This document shows positions 1 through 16,149 of a DNA stretch of 64,000 bases, piece by piece. Made by a program: the position numbers and the translations under genes. Source of the stretch: Gymnopus androsaceus JB14 (lineage: Eukaryota > Basidiomycota > Agaricomycetes > Agaricales > Omphalotaceae); contig ML769557.1 of the NCBI GenBank assembly GCA_009733575.1, positions 85,091-149,090 on the forward strand. The letters are read 5' to 3'. A model generated the notes under the pieces. That model saw only the letters and a program-made list of their open reading frames with translations, was not told where the DNA came from and searched no databases. The first letter of the stretch is position 1; the number at the start of each line of letters is the position of its first letter.

Positions 1-591
1 ACGCAAAGCTCGATTACTGGCATTGAAGCAGAGAAAGGCTGAGAGGTATGTTGTTAGCCTTAATACGAAAATGATATCGCTAAAACTCTTGCAGCGATGG
101 CAAAGGAATCATCAAGAACCGTAATTTCGACCCAGAATCACGAACGCTGAAAAAGCATACAGCCGCAGAAGACGTAGAAATGGATACTGTAGAGCAAAAT
201 GTAGAAGGGCTGGCGCAGCAGGTTATCGCAGAAGATGAAGAGAAAAGAGCCGAGGAACTGGTATGCGGAGCTGCTTGACATCAACTTCAATGCTAACAAT
301 AACCTATACTTTACTAGAACGTATTCAACATCGCCCCAAAACGAATAAACTGGGATCTAAAACGCGAAACCGACAAGAAACTTTCCAAGTTGGAACGTAA
401 AACTCAAGAAGCCATCCATACCCTCATCCGTAACTATTATTTCATTGCGTCCCGGTTGATCATTTATTCATTGCTCTCTTATTCTAGGCCAGAGACTCGC
501 TGCTCAAAAAGGCGAATCTGATGACATTGTCGGAGCCATGAGAGCACAGGAACGCGCACAGGACGAAGAAGCTTTGTCTGACGAGGATTGA
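1..591 (+). CDS. cwf18: Cwf18/CCDC12-family pre-mRNA splicing factor (5' end outside window)
   Basis: The 3' part of a gene enters from the left edge, in the frame beginning at base 2. Exons are about 1-45, 95-260, 318-429 and 488-591, joined by GT-AG introns of 49-58 bp, and the exon lengths keep the frame throughout. The protein shows the family hallmarks in order: KNRNFDPESRTLKKHT, a VEGLAQQVIAEDEEKR stretch, NVFNIAPKRINWDLKR, and a basic helix ending RQRLAAQKG. It closes with an acidic tail. Family members are components of the Prp19/NTC-associated spliceosome in the nucleus. The missing N-terminus should be short, since the family is about 150-180 residues. Identification rests on recognising the conserved blocks; the start codon cannot be seen. 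Confidence 0.9.
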
Positions 592-1420
592 GCGAGACTC
601 CAACTTGTAGTAGTATGTGATTGCTGATACTTCTAACGAGTCTATTCTGACAATTTCCGCTCAGTTGACGAACCAGTGATTTTGCTTAGTGCAATGTTGA
701 ACTTCCACACAAAGGTCGTCGGCAATGAAAAGTCGCCAGGCCTGCGAACGAATGGCACGGTAGTCGGTCGGTCACTACAATTTAAAGATGACGCTTTGCA
801 CGCTGACTTTCACTGTGGCCGACGAACATTCATGCAGTTGTCGCTCTGAATTTTGTACAATAGGGCATCGGTACTGGATGAGCTCTGTGATAGTGGATAT
901 TGAAACTTTTCCTAAAACTTTGGCGGATGAAAAAGATTTGCACCAGATTGTATTTCCCAGATTCTTGACAAAGCTGAACGATTGGTGGGATTACTCGGTC
1001 GGTCTCTATTGGACTTTGTACGACTTTCAACTAGCCTCAGGACAGTCGACCGACGAATATTCATTGGATTAAGTAGCCAGAGAAAGACTGAATTACCATA
1101 TACAAATTTCGTTCAAGTATATATACTTACGAACTGCAGATTCCAACCAGTCTGAAAAAGACGTTGAAGTCGATGTCTCGCTACTTCCGAAAGAAAGTAG
1201 GCGTCATTCTGGTACTGGTATGGCCGAGAGTCGAATGTGCATGATTCTGCATTGTGTTGACCTAAGTATAAAATGCTAATGTAAGCTCTTTCCAAAAAGG
1301 GATATCACGTGCGCAGGGCAAAGTCAAAAGTTGCGGCCTGTTGCGGCTTCGCGACTTGGTCCTGATTTTATCGGATTGATTGAAATCGAGCATCCCTAAA
1401 TCGCGTGGCAAATTTCTCTC
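592..1420. other. Intergenic stretch, no gene recognised
   Basis: An open frame of 94 codons at 788-1072 has no recognisable motif, no supporting introns and no family resemblance. I see no tRNA, repeat or terminator-like structure. The right part probably holds the promoter of the gene at 1421. Confidence 0.4.
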
Positions 1421-4400
1421 ATGACTTCAACACCCATTGCCAAACGACCTCTAAATTCACCTTCACAACAATCCAATAAAGCTTCTCGAATGGAGAGTAC
1501 ATCTGCGCCCGAAGAACTCTATTACGGAAATCTGTATAAGGAATACGCAGACGAACTTGTCGGGCTTGACGGGCTGGATTTGAAGGAAGATAGAGTTTTT
1601 AGGCAGAGTTGTATCGCTCACAAGCTGGCTTAGTCGACTCCACACTCACGGAAAGCTGCGTCAACTCGATGGGGATCTGAACTTTGATAACTTGTTGACG
1701 ATACTGGAGAATTGTCGAAAATCCGAATCGCTGTCTCCATTAGCCAGAAATTCCACAGGTATGAGATATAGTCTCTCCTTCGTTCTCATCACTCATTTCT
1801 TTTTAGCCGTCTGGTCAACTGAATGGAGTCCATTTGAGGACCAGCGTCTTCCATCGTCCCCAAGTAGGTGATTCGATTCAATATTCCTCTCAAAATCTCA
1901 TTATTCTTTTTTGTGCAAGCCCTTAAGAAGGAAAACAATCTTATAATGGAAATGTCTTGGGCAACCAAATATAAAGGAAACCGTCATCTTGAATTGCTCG
2001 AGTCACTACAGAATACCAAAGGAGGGGATTATGCTCATGTACTGGCGATTGTACAGTCGTCGGGATATGGGAAATCCCGTCTAGTTAACGAACTGGCTAA
2101 ACTTGTGTTTACCATTCCGATAAATGTCAGACTCCCATCTGACGAAATGAGTATGTGGTTTTTGTGTCTGTGTTCAATCATGTTCTAATCTGCCACAGAT
2201 TTCAGTGCATACCCTCCATCTGACGTACAGTTACATTCTCTCCTTAACCGACATCAAGTCCAAACACCAAGTCCATCTATTCTTCGCTGCGCTTTTTGAG
2301 AATGTCCACAAAGAGTGGCAGAAGATATCCTCTCAACCAGAAAATAACAGGGCAGGCATGCAAGCTATGGCATGTGCTTGGTCGAGACATCTCGAAACCA
2401 ATCGCTGCAGGCAAGAACTATACGACAATGTCAAGAAATCCTATGAGGCGACGGTAGGAGACTATTCAATGTTATCTACTGCAGGTGGCTCTATATCGCT
2501 CATCCGATGCTTTCGGAACAGAACACTGCCCAAGGGTCGCTATCTCCCTCTTCTCAGTCGACCCAATTTCACCCACCCGATCAAAGCAACTCCCAGCTGT
2601 CCGATTCAGAAGAAAGCAGTGCGAGACAGGAAGCAGACAGAGCTCTCGTCAATCTTCGCCGTATTCTCCCCCAAGAATCAGTACAATTGGTGGTGTATAT
2701 TGATGAGGCTCATACACTTACAGCCGGTTCTGTATACAATCATGTGTTGTCAGCCTTTAGTGATTACATGGCACAATCATCTTCGGCATTTCTCATTACT
2801 CTTTCAACAGACTCGTCGTTGCCCGCTCTTGCACCCTCTTCCACTCTTGCTCGTTCTGCGCGAGCTTCAATCCCCTCTAACCTCACAGCACCCTTCACTG
2901 AACTACCAGCGGAACCCTTTGCTGATGCGGGGATGGTTACGCCAGGTATCACCAACTGATAAGGTATGCGACATTTTTTTCTTGGCTAAATTTGGACGGC
3001 CATTGTGAGTAACGCATTCCTTTGTTGGTGTTCACTGACATTCAATGTTGTACAGGTTTCATACATATCTTCAAAGCTCCGACGCGCCTCGTCACTGAAG
3101 ACAAAGTCGATGAGCTGCTAAAGCTTGTTCGGTTGAAGATCTTGCAATCAACACGCAGTGTTGAGGACCTGGTAAACGACTCGGGCACATGGTCACTCGC
3201 ACAGAAATTTGCAGTGTTGGATATTCTTCTCAAACTCTCTTCCCATCCCCTTCAGGTGGCACCGCAAGTCCTCGCGGCAGAATTGGTAGCCGGCCACATG
3301 TGTACTGCGTTTTCGATCCCTCAGGATTCGCAGTTATATCCTAGCTGGCTACAAATCTGAACCAGTCATGGCTGCTTCTGTGCTTCGTATCTGCTGACGT
3401 TGCTGATCACAAAGGAGTTGACCTTTTCGCCTCACTCTTCAGGAGCTCCGCGCTTAGCTCTGGTGGTATCGACTATGGCCAACGTGGTGAAAATGTTGCG
3501 AAGATGCTTTTCATCCGGGCGTACATGAAGGCTGTTCAAACAGAATATTCAACAAATCCTACATTCTGTGAATCCGTTCCGTTGACCACATTCATAAAAG
3601 CATTGTTTCCGGAGGAGCACGCGGAAATGATTCTGAATAGCACACCATGTAACATTCCGAATGCTGCTGACATGCCTCTGCGAGAGAGTTTCAAAAATGC
3701 TCGGGTCCGGTTCAACCACTTTGCGCAAGGAGGGGATGACTCTGCAATGACCTCGTCTGCAGCCTGGGCTGCGTACACTCGGGGTGTCGCCTTCGCATGC
3801 CAGGAAAATCTCATGATCCCAATCTCAATGGATAACAAAATCGCGGAGCATACGATTTCTGCCATATTTGTCCAGATCAAGTTGCGTCACGATAAGAAAA
3901 CGAGAGAGATGGATGAAGCAAAGCTTCGATTTTTCCCTCCCAAAGGTGTAGACCGTAGCAACGAACGAGTTCGATCAGCGTCCCTACATCACTCTTTTCC
4001 TTGATCTCGGAGTCGGTGTGCGCACCTGTCTCCCTCCCCGTTTAGTGGTCAAAAAGAAGGATGAGGGTGCTGCATCCATAAAGGGAACGACAACGACTAA
4101 TGTCGATCCTGCTGTTGTTGCCGTTCAACCCCCCGCTCGTAAGAGCTCCCGTTTACAGCCGGAGCTACTTCCACATCTACGTTATGCATTCCATGTCCGG
4201 GGATGTAATAGCGATGTCTACAAGGTCATCGCAAGTAAGGACAATGACACTTATCAAAGTTTGCTTCAAAATAGGGACATGTTTCATGAGGCCCCTCGAC
4301 CAAATCTGGCGAGTGCAGTTGATGAATTCAAAGCTGAATGGAGATGTGGGCTGTCGAGCTGGGCCTGGGTTAAAGATGACTATCTTAACAAGAAGGTGGA

Positions 4401-4458
4401 TAGCAGTGGCAACGAGGAATTAGATGGCGACGGGGACGAGCTACGCGACGAGGAATGA
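1421..4458 (+). pseudogene. P-loop NTPase-like gene of an expanded basidiomycete family, frame-disrupted
   Basis: A multi-exon gene whose coding potential runs for 3 kb but switches frame several times. Visible blocks in order are: an N-terminal segment; a Walker A-like QSSGYGKSRLVNELAK (about 2060-2105); SAYPPSDVQLHSLL; a Walker B-like VVYIDEAHTLT (about 2692-2724); a KFGRPL motif near 2990; a helical region with GQRGENVAKML; and VRFNHFAQGGDDS with AAWAAYTRG. The tail is acidic. The arrangement resembles a large family of uncharacterised mushroom P-loop proteins whose function I do not know. Several junctions are normal introns (after 1759, 1864 and 2148). Near 1590, 2245, 3080, 3315 and 3945 the frame changes without splice signals, most simply as single extra bases. 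It could be a decaying gene or an intact gene with assembly errors. Confidence 0.6.
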
Positions 4459-4540
4459 TTGTTGAACCCAGATTCTTGTTCTGTATTCACCCAATTAACG
4501 ATTGAATTTGTCAAGTGTGCACGTCAGTATTCTTTTGTTC

Positions 4541-4556
4541 AGATAGATAGATAGAT
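4541..4556. repeat. AGAT microsatellite
   Basis: Four perfect AGAT units downstream of the P-loop gene stop codon. No function is apparent. Confidence 0.8.
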
Positions 4557-4689
4557 AAATCATATTCCGCACATTAGGGGGCCTGCGGTAGGCTCTACTT
4601 TGGTATGTACTGTATATGTGTAACTACCTAGTAGAGGCTAGAACACAGAATCATAAATTCTTGGGCCGAGAGCTAAAAGTGCCGCACTT

Positions 4690-5105
4690 TAAGTTTGAGA
4701 GCCGTCCGGTGCGGATGGCGAATCATAGGACTTGTTAGAGCCAGAAGAAAGTAAATGCCGGAGTTGTAGGTGATGTAGTTTAGTAGCTGAACGAAGGGCG
4801 GCACGTAGTGATGTGTAGCGTTGGCAATGTCAAGAGGAAGTGGTCAACCGTTTCTGGGACATTGCAATGTGGGTAGCTGGGGGGAGTCTACTGCATTGTG
4901 GAAATTGAGTCCTACATGGCCGGTGCGTAATTGGTTAAGGATAGTGGCTTCGGGACGAGAGAGGTCGTCATAGAGCTTGTAGAAGCTGGAAGTGGGAAGC
5001 TTGTTTGAGGTGGCGATCCTGCGATGAGATGGTCCACTCTTCAACCCATGCCGCTTTGGTGTGTTTCGTGTAGGCTGCTACTGCTTTCTTTGGCAGAGAG
5101 AAGCT
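4690..5105 (-). mobile_element. Relic of a LINE-type retrotransposon (C-terminal end of the polyprotein)
   Basis: Read on the minus strand, three overlapping frames give the C-terminal part of a fungal non-LTR retrotransposon protein. The first holds a KHTKAAWVEEWTIS helix. The second holds the diagnostic LSRPEATILNQLRTGHVGLN (about 4890-4960). The third is a cysteine/histidine knuckle PHCNVPETVDHFLL followed by LRSATKLHHLQLRHLL. These blocks follow the RNase H domain in Tad-like LINEs. Frame shifts separate them and no reverse transcriptase domain is present, so this is a short dead fragment, lying between a host gene and the KGD4 promoter. Confidence 0.75.
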
Positions 5106-5216
5106 AATTCTAGAAAAATCGCAGACGGTAAGTTGTTAAGCGCTCGCCGATCGGATTATTCCGCTCCGAAATCCCCGATAGCAGTACAACTTGACTTTTG
5201 ACTTGCAACCACCATC

Positions 5217-5638
5217 ATGCATCCTTCCCTTCGTGTATTCGCTGAGCGAGTCCATACTCCTCTAATTCGTTTCCTGGGCAGACGCAGTTGGCCTTCCGGT
5301 ACATTCTTTCCTTCCTTCATAATTCTCTTAACTTGACCAACTTTTAGGTCCAGAAGCTCCTCACGCACACCCGTTCGCTCCAGCTGAGCTCCAAAGCAAA
5401 AACTATACCCAATTCTCAAAAGGAGCAGACGGAGGAGGAAAATCAAACTCTAGCTCGTCATCGAAGGCTGTATTTCAAGAATTTTGGGATGCGCCAGAGA
5501 AGTTTTGGAAACCCAGAGTGCACCAATTGGAAGAAGTGGAAATTGACGCGATACTGGTACGTTGGAAGTCCGTTCCTACCGCTATCATAGTCTAACGCTG
5601 TGTTGACATAGTCTGGCGGTGCTTCCATGCGATCATAG
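5217..5638 (+). CDS. KGD4: 2-oxoglutarate dehydrogenase complex subunit Kgd4 (MRPS36/Ymr31 family)
   Basis: A 105-residue protein from three exons (5217-5298, 5348-5556, 5612-5638) joined by 49- and 55-bp introns. The exon lengths add to 106 codons including the stop. The N-terminus, MHPSLRVFAERVHTPLIRFL, is arginine-rich and amphipathic, as expected for mitochondrial import. The middle is PHAHPFAPAEL, and the C-terminus carries the family signature FWKPRVHQLEEVEIDAILSG, close in form to the yeast ELPARF..ELESINSGGAW ending. Kgd4 recruits the E3 subunit to the E1-E2 core of the complex in the matrix; it was once annotated as a 37S ribosomal protein. The start was chosen as the first ATG giving the targeting sequence. 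The last exon is only 27 bp. Confidence 0.8.
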
Positions 5639-5724
5639 TACCTCGGAAAGAGTTTAGACTACTAGAACGGAATAATTATGTACTTCATGGGTTAAAAGCA
5701 GGCTTCAAATTGTTACAAAATCCA

Positions 5725-6860
5725 CTAATCCTTTTCGGCGTATGCCAACAAATGTTTCTCAATCTCTGCTTCGCCCATTGTTCGCCATAAACCCTGTGTT
5801 TTGACATCCTCCTCGGGGCTTGTCGACACGATCCCAATTTCGATTTCCGAAGGCTTGTAATCGACACCATGTACTGTTGCCATTGCTTCGATGGCCAGCT
5901 TTGGTGTGCAGGATTCAGTTAGTTGGACGAAATGAGACTTGGATCGTTGACGACATACCTCGATGACTTCAGCACGACCGAGTTTCTTGCCAGCACCCAT
6001 AGGATCATCAGCACCTCGTCCATTATCAAGCTTCTTCCACTTCTTTTCCATATGGTTCATGGCCTCTTGCTGTTTTTGACCTGCTGCTGTTGCATGATAT
6101 CCCACAAAGTAGCCAGCAGGATCGAGTTTGAAGCATTGAGGGCCAAACTCGGAGTCGATGCCGATGAGAATCATTGCTTGTGACATACAAACATTAGATC
6201 GATGAACGGATGGAAAAAAGACAGTTGAATTGGCTAACCGATTCCAAACGGTCTCATCCCTGCGCGCTGCGTGTAGACTTGGTTGATATTCGCCATACGT
6301 CTTGCCAGTTGGTCGGGAGTGATCTCGTATCCATATTTGTGTCGATGATCTGCGGCTTCACTTCTTGCTCGAGAAATCTGTTGACGAGCATCGGCTGAAG
6401 GGACCGCGTAAGCGTAAGGTCTTTGGGAACTAACTAGTACGCACCGATTAAACCAGTCATTACGCAACCAATTGTCGGCGTGATACTGAATAGATGTGTT
6501 ACGGTCGTTGCATCTAGGAGTTTGTCCTGGAAGATGATTATTTAAGTAATTTCGCAGCGCATGAAGCAAGGGGATATGATGTACCGGGACTTTGCGTTGA
6601 GTGATGACAACCGAAGTGTCTTTTACCACGAACGGCTACAGCAGTGTGTCCAGAGCCAGAGATCGCCTTGAATGCATATTCTAGGGGTGAAATTAGATTG
6701 AGCTTTCGCGATGCAACTCTTTCGCGAGCTCGACGTACCGACTTGATAAAGCCGACCTTCCGGGGAGAATACAGTGAGATATCTAGAGAATGACTTGAGT
6801 ATTTTGTGCTGAATTGTCGTTCTGGAGAGGCAATTACCTGTCGTAGGACGTGCGGGACAT
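5725..6860 (-). CDS. SCL1: 20S proteasome subunit alpha-1 (PSMA6/Scl1 type)
   Basis: Minus-strand gene with seven exons. Reading from the ATG at 6858-6860: MSRTSYDR; then [20 protein letters not shown], the proteasome alpha signature; [60 protein letters not shown]; and [20 protein letters not shown]. It ends YAEKD. This alpha-ring subunit is catalytically inactive and gates the 20S core. One 60-bp intron near 5881-5940 is a multiple of three and lacks a stop, so it can be read through; the spliced form matches the family better. In the third exon the frame breaks by one extra base in an A-run (plus-strand T-run 6621-6624), between VAVRGK and DTSVVITQ. It lies head to head with RPC1. Confidence 0.92.
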
Positions 6861-6973
6861 GGTGGTTAGGAAGACGCGTAATTCAAGAAGAAGCGCCAAA
6901 GCGCCTTTTTGGCGCTACAGTTTTTCACAAACCCTCATCTTGTACGCATGTTATAGCATCGGCTTGGCTCCAA
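6861..6973. promoter_or_regulatory. Short bidirectional promoter between proteasome alpha-1 and RPC1
   Basis: Only 113 bp separate the two divergent start codons, so both transcripts must start from this interval or overlap. No TATA box is visible. Inferred from gene geometry only. Confidence 0.5.
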
Positions 6974-12123
<5,150 letters not shown>

Positions 12124-12595
12124 ACTGGACTGACTTTGCACGTATCTCAAGTAAAATTTGTTGTATTTTTGGCATTTGTAGCACCAATTGTATCGTATCG
12201 GTATGAGCTTACTTTCTCTTCACTTGGAATGTTTGAGAAACGCAGTGAGGGATCGATATATTACAAGTACAAACTGATTTCCGGAATCCAGAAAGAAACG
12301 CAGCGACAAGTACTACAGTACATACAATTTCCAGGAATCTCCTCATGAGCGAAAACACGACGATAGCAAGTACAGTATAGTATGTATGTTTATGAATGCA
12401 GGACGAAAGCGAAGAGAAAAACGAGGCTAGAGCTGGAGAAAGCGATCCGACAATAACTAGCAGCGATCCAGTGTCCATGACTCGAACCATCAAGCAAACT
12501 TGCTCAAGAGAGTCTTCAAGTATTTTTCCTTCCCTCCATTGTCTTTTCCGATCTGTTTGCTTTGCTTTTCCAGCGTACTGATAGTGCGTTCCATA
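12124..12595. other. Convergent 3' intergenic region
   Basis: Holds the 3' flanks of RPC1 and of the minus-strand hypothetical gene. I see no gene, repeat or RNA here. Confidence 0.5.
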
Positions 12596-13604
12596 CTAGG
12601 AGGAAGCGTCTTGACCGACATCGATCGCAGGGTTGACTGCGTAGAAAAAATACCACTCGCGTTAAGACGTTGAAATCGAGAAAGGACGAGTACTACTCAC
12701 TGATTTCATCCAAGGCTTTCTCAAAGTCTACCCAAAGCTGGTCGCGTCGAACATGTGCCTCTTCGAGCTGCTTGAGCAAATCTTGGATTCGGGCCTGAAT
12801 AGAAATGGGTGGCACGAGTCAGCCAAATGAAGGAAATGCGCATATATGCACTATTCTAGTACCTTGGAAGCATTACAAGCCTTCTTGAGTTCGTTGTGGC
12901 CACTGATAGCGATTGTCTCAAACTTTTGGCACGCCTCATCAAACTCGAGTACGCCTAGAGCGAAAGAATCGTCGACCTGGTCGTTCAAAACTTGATAAGC
13001 GCGTCTGACACAGTTGACAGCGGGAACGAGATTATCTGCGACGTCTGCTATAAGTTCTTTGGAATAGCCGGTAAACGATGTCTGGATAGAGTCTGCGAGG
13101 GAGTTGAGTTTGACGTCTTCATCATCTTGCTCAGTTCTGATAGTGGCATGTGAGACGACGAGAGGAAAAAAATAATAAAGAGTGGCATACCCGGATTTAC
13201 GACCACTCAGGTCTTCAACCAACGTCTCCTCATCAACCCAGTTGAACGTCGGAGGTTCGAAATCGTCTTCATCGGCCTCTTCGTCCAAGTCTTGATCAGC
13301 ATCGAAAGGAAAGGGGTCATAGTAGGCCGAAGAAAAGTGAGAGCGGCGACGATCGCGGTCAGGAGATGCAAAGTGTTCGGGAATCGTCGGAAGATGTTTC
13401 TCGTAGCGCAGACCGGCACGAGGTTCAGGAGCAGCAGCGTTTCTATTGCGCGCGACGCGTCCTCTGTAGAGCAATGGAGAGCGTTTGAAAGCTGGTAAAT
13501 CTATTAGGAAACGTCTTGAATATAAATTATATGCAAGTACTTGTTGTAGAAGGAACTGGAGATTTGTTCTTGTTCTTCTTAAGAAATTTGGGATAAGGAG
13601 CCAT
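12596..13604 (-). CDS. Conserved-looking hypothetical protein with acidic middle and helical C-terminal half
   Basis: Five exons on the minus strand. The start ATG at 13602-13604 gives a lysine-rich N-terminus MAPYPKFLKKNKNKSPVPST. An arginine-rich stretch follows (RGRVARNRN), then an acidic segment, DLDEEADEDDFEPP, and NWVDEETLVEDLSG. The second half is helical and probably coiled-coil: SLADSIQTSFTGYSKELIAD, FDEACQKFETIAISGHNELK, ARIQDLLKQLEEAHVRRD. It ends INPAIDVGQDASS. Splice sites are regular (introns near 13505-13545, 13138-13192, 12798-12862 and 12643-12701). I recognise no domain. The basic N-terminus would suit a nuclear or nucleolar protein, but that is a guess. It is divergent from the first G-gamma gene with 215 bp between starts. 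Confidence 0.7.
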
Positions 13605-13819
13605 GGCGGTAAATAGGAGAAGGGTGAAAGCGGCGCCGGGTGCCGGCACTTAATTGACGGGCGTCCTCAAGTTGACGCCCGTTGATTTCTCCTTTCTCTT
13701 CCATCAAAAAGTAGTTGGCCCTTTCTTCCAGCCTTCAGCTTACCTCCTCATCCTCAGGCCTCAGTATCTGACCGGCCGTTCTTTGTCTTTTCTCATTTTC
13801 TCAATCAAACAAACCCAAT

Positions 13820-14217
13820 ATGAACGCCCGGCCGCATAAAGTAAGCTCTTGCTGAAATTACCCCCTTCTCTCGCTCAATTTAATTATTTCTAGCAATCCA
13901 TGTCCGAGCTTAAGCTTCGCAGACTGGTAGAACACAACCAGAGGCTAAAGGAGGATCTGGCAAGACCCAGAGTTAGAGTAAGCGAGGCTAGTTCAAGGTA
14001 TTTCCTTCATCATTGCAATTTCAGTCTGTGCCTTACATCTCGCTTAGTCTGATTCGATATTGCAAAACAACAAAGGACCACCTCGTAGGCTCACTTCTGC
14101 TTTCCCACTGCTCTTTCCTAACCTTTTGCCCAGGTTCCGTCAGTATGGGGCCCTGTCGGTAAGGGAGAAGACCCCTACGCACCTCCAGCTCAGGGTTGCA
14201 ATTGCACGATAATGTGA
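13820..14217 (+). CDS. STE18: Heterotrimeric G-protein gamma subunit (Ste18 type), paralog 1
   Basis: Four exons (13820-13840, 13894-13997, 14048-14084, 14134-14217) encode 81 residues. After MNARPHK comes [20 protein letters not shown], the G-gamma helix that forms a coiled coil with G-beta. [20 protein letters not shown] and [15 protein letters not shown] follow, and the protein ends CNCTIM. The last four residues form a CaaX box (C-T-I-M) for prenylation, and a second cysteine two residues upstream may be palmitoylated. Together with G-beta it relays pheromone or nutrient receptor signals at the plasma membrane. An inverted paralog lies 0.8 kb downstream with introns at the same two positions. 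This copy has an extra 21-bp first exon upstream of the conserved MSELKL. Confidence 0.93.
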
Positions 14218-15015
14218 TTTGGTCATTCTCTTTTGCTGGATTCTTCTCTGTACGGACACACAAAGAAGCAGGGGCTGTGATATATTATCATTGGAATCGT
14301 TCTCAAGTAGCTTGCTTGAACCCACACACTCGTTTAAACTCCCTCCGCACAGAATCTCGAGTTCTTTCCCATCCCTCATTGAAGGACCTCTTCCCCGTCT
14401 GTCGCTATATTATCGCGCATTATAGTCTCACAGAGCCGTCCATCCTTTCCGTTCGCACTTAGCTTTTACATTATACAGTTGTCTATATTTTTTCTTCTTT
14501 TTTATGGATTCGCTTTCCTCAGAAACCTCAATGCCAAGGCGTCGTTATCCCGTTCGATAGAGCTGTCGTTTGGCTGCCGTTGCTTTCATGTATAAATTTG
14601 TGGCTCCTTTCCAATTCCATGCCATATTATCTCGCAAACAGGCCGCTCCCGTACGTATTGCAATTTCGGAATGGCGCTAGCGCATATTGAGCTCGACTTG
14701 GAGACAGATGTCATGTCAGTGGTGTCGACAGCGAGCCTAGTCTTGACCGTGATTCCGTCTTTCCTGGATAAAGTCAAATCGATAGCGCAAAGGAATTCCA
14801 TACGCAAATCAAAGGAAAAGGGAAAGCCATAATAAACAGAGAGAGTACAACAGATTCGGTGAATGGGCTACAATCAGGAACGGAGAATGCAGTCGTAAAG
14901 CGGATATAATGGGGAGAAAGTATCCAAGATTGGGATAAATAGCATCTGCTACAAGTGTGCGGTGTGCGGCGAAAGAGCAGCAGGTCCAAACCATTTGGAC
15001 CGTCGGAGGAAGGGA
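14218..15015. other. Interval between the convergent G-gamma genes
   Basis: About 800 bp of 3' flanking sequence shared by the two convergent paralogs. Open frames here are short and show no family resemblance. No repeat or RNA gene was recognised. Confidence 0.4.
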
Positions 15016-15379
15016 TCATTGAACGGAGCAGCAACCTGATTTCTGTTGCCCGTATGGATCTTCTGCACGACCAACAGGCCCCCACACAGAAGGAACCTGA
15101 TTCGATCATCTCTTGGTCAGTAAACAGATCGAAACCCAAAGAGAAACCTTGTAGCTTGCCAGATGGTCTTTTGTAGTCTTGCAATATCTTATGAGACTAG
15201 CAGGTTTTCGATTACTATACTGATTGTCAAAAACGGCATGATAAGACTCACCTAGCACTAGCCTCGCTAACTCTTACTCTCGGTCTCGCAAGGTCATCTT
15301 TTAGCCTCGCATTATGCTCCAAAAGCCTTCGCAGCTTCAGTTCTGACATGGCCTGGCGTCCCCCAGTTCGTGAGCTCAT
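15016..15379 (-). CDS. Heterotrimeric G-protein gamma subunit, paralog 2
   Basis: Three exons on the minus strand (15379-15252, 15196-15160, 15096-15016) encode 81 residues, the same length as paralog 1. The N-terminus is [10 protein letters not shown], then [40 protein letters not shown] and [18 protein letters not shown]. It ends GCCSVQ, a CaaX box of C-S-V-Q type with an adjacent cysteine. The terminal Q should favour farnesylation, as in paralog 1 with M; that is inference from CaaX rules. Both introns sit at positions identical to paralog 1, but the second has a GC donor (plus strand 15158-15159). Paralog 1 has one further intron near its 5' end. The pair most likely arose by duplication with inversion and then diverged at both termini. 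Confidence 0.9.
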
Positions 15380-16149
15380 CTTTGCTCAACAACCTCCCGT
15401 GTATACCGGCCAAAAAAAAGGTTATTTAGATTGTAGGTTGTGGGTTTCTTTCTTTAAACCCGGATTCCGTGGGTTGGAAAGGGAATGAAAAATAACTGCG
15501 TGAGTAGCGAATGAGCACGCATGGTAAGCATTACTTATTTCTCGGGAGTGCATATGTTACTTACACGTATAGCAACAGAGATAATATGGTCAGATAAAGC
15601 AAGCAGGCAGGTTATACAAGAAAAGAGAACAGAAGAAACGCAAAGGATAAAGCGCTGAGTGAGAGTCAAGAACAAAAACGGAGGCGCTGCAGCGCTGGGT
15701 GCTTTAAATAATAAGTTCGCCGCGAGGCTTATATTACATCGGCCGAGGAATTTACCGCAATCGCATCAAGCGATGTTGAACGAACCAATGAGGGACTGGC
15801 AAGGCATCAAAGTACGCACTGTAAATGGGATTAATGAGAATTGAGAAGCTGAATCAGAAATCAGTCGAGAAGTACTAGTGAAGCATTTGGCCTTTCATTG
15901 TTATTAGCGTGATCTTCTCATCTAGTAGTACATGGAAGTCCGAATTCGAGGCTACCGAGCTAGCCGGGCCTCGAACGCTTCAGGAGCTACTATAAGTACG
16001 TCTACGACAAGACGCTCATGCCGAGAAAGATGGCTGGAATGACGCTAAGTTCATCGATCGAGGTGCATACAGTGTTCATCAGTCAAGTGTTCATGGAATT
16101 AAACCAAAACAAGCCTCACCAACACCAATAGGACGCGGTTCCAATCCGC
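15380..16149. other. Intergenic region
   Basis: Left part should contain the promoter of the minus-strand G-gamma gene, right part the 3' flank of thioredoxin. A 61-codon frame at 15659-15844 has no recognisable features. Nothing else seen. Confidence 0.4.

Noticed and set aside
788..1072. 94-codon plus-strand open frame
   Set aside because: No motif, no introns, no resemblance to a family, and an overlapping minus-strand frame of similar length.
5156..5446. Minus-strand open frame of 96 codons
   Set aside because: It is the antisense of the KGD4 gene, whose splicing and family motifs are clear on the plus strand.
14774..15184. Minus-strand open frame of 136 codons
   Set aside because: It overlaps the second intron and last exon of G-gamma paralog 2 in another frame. 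The G-gamma reading explains the region better.
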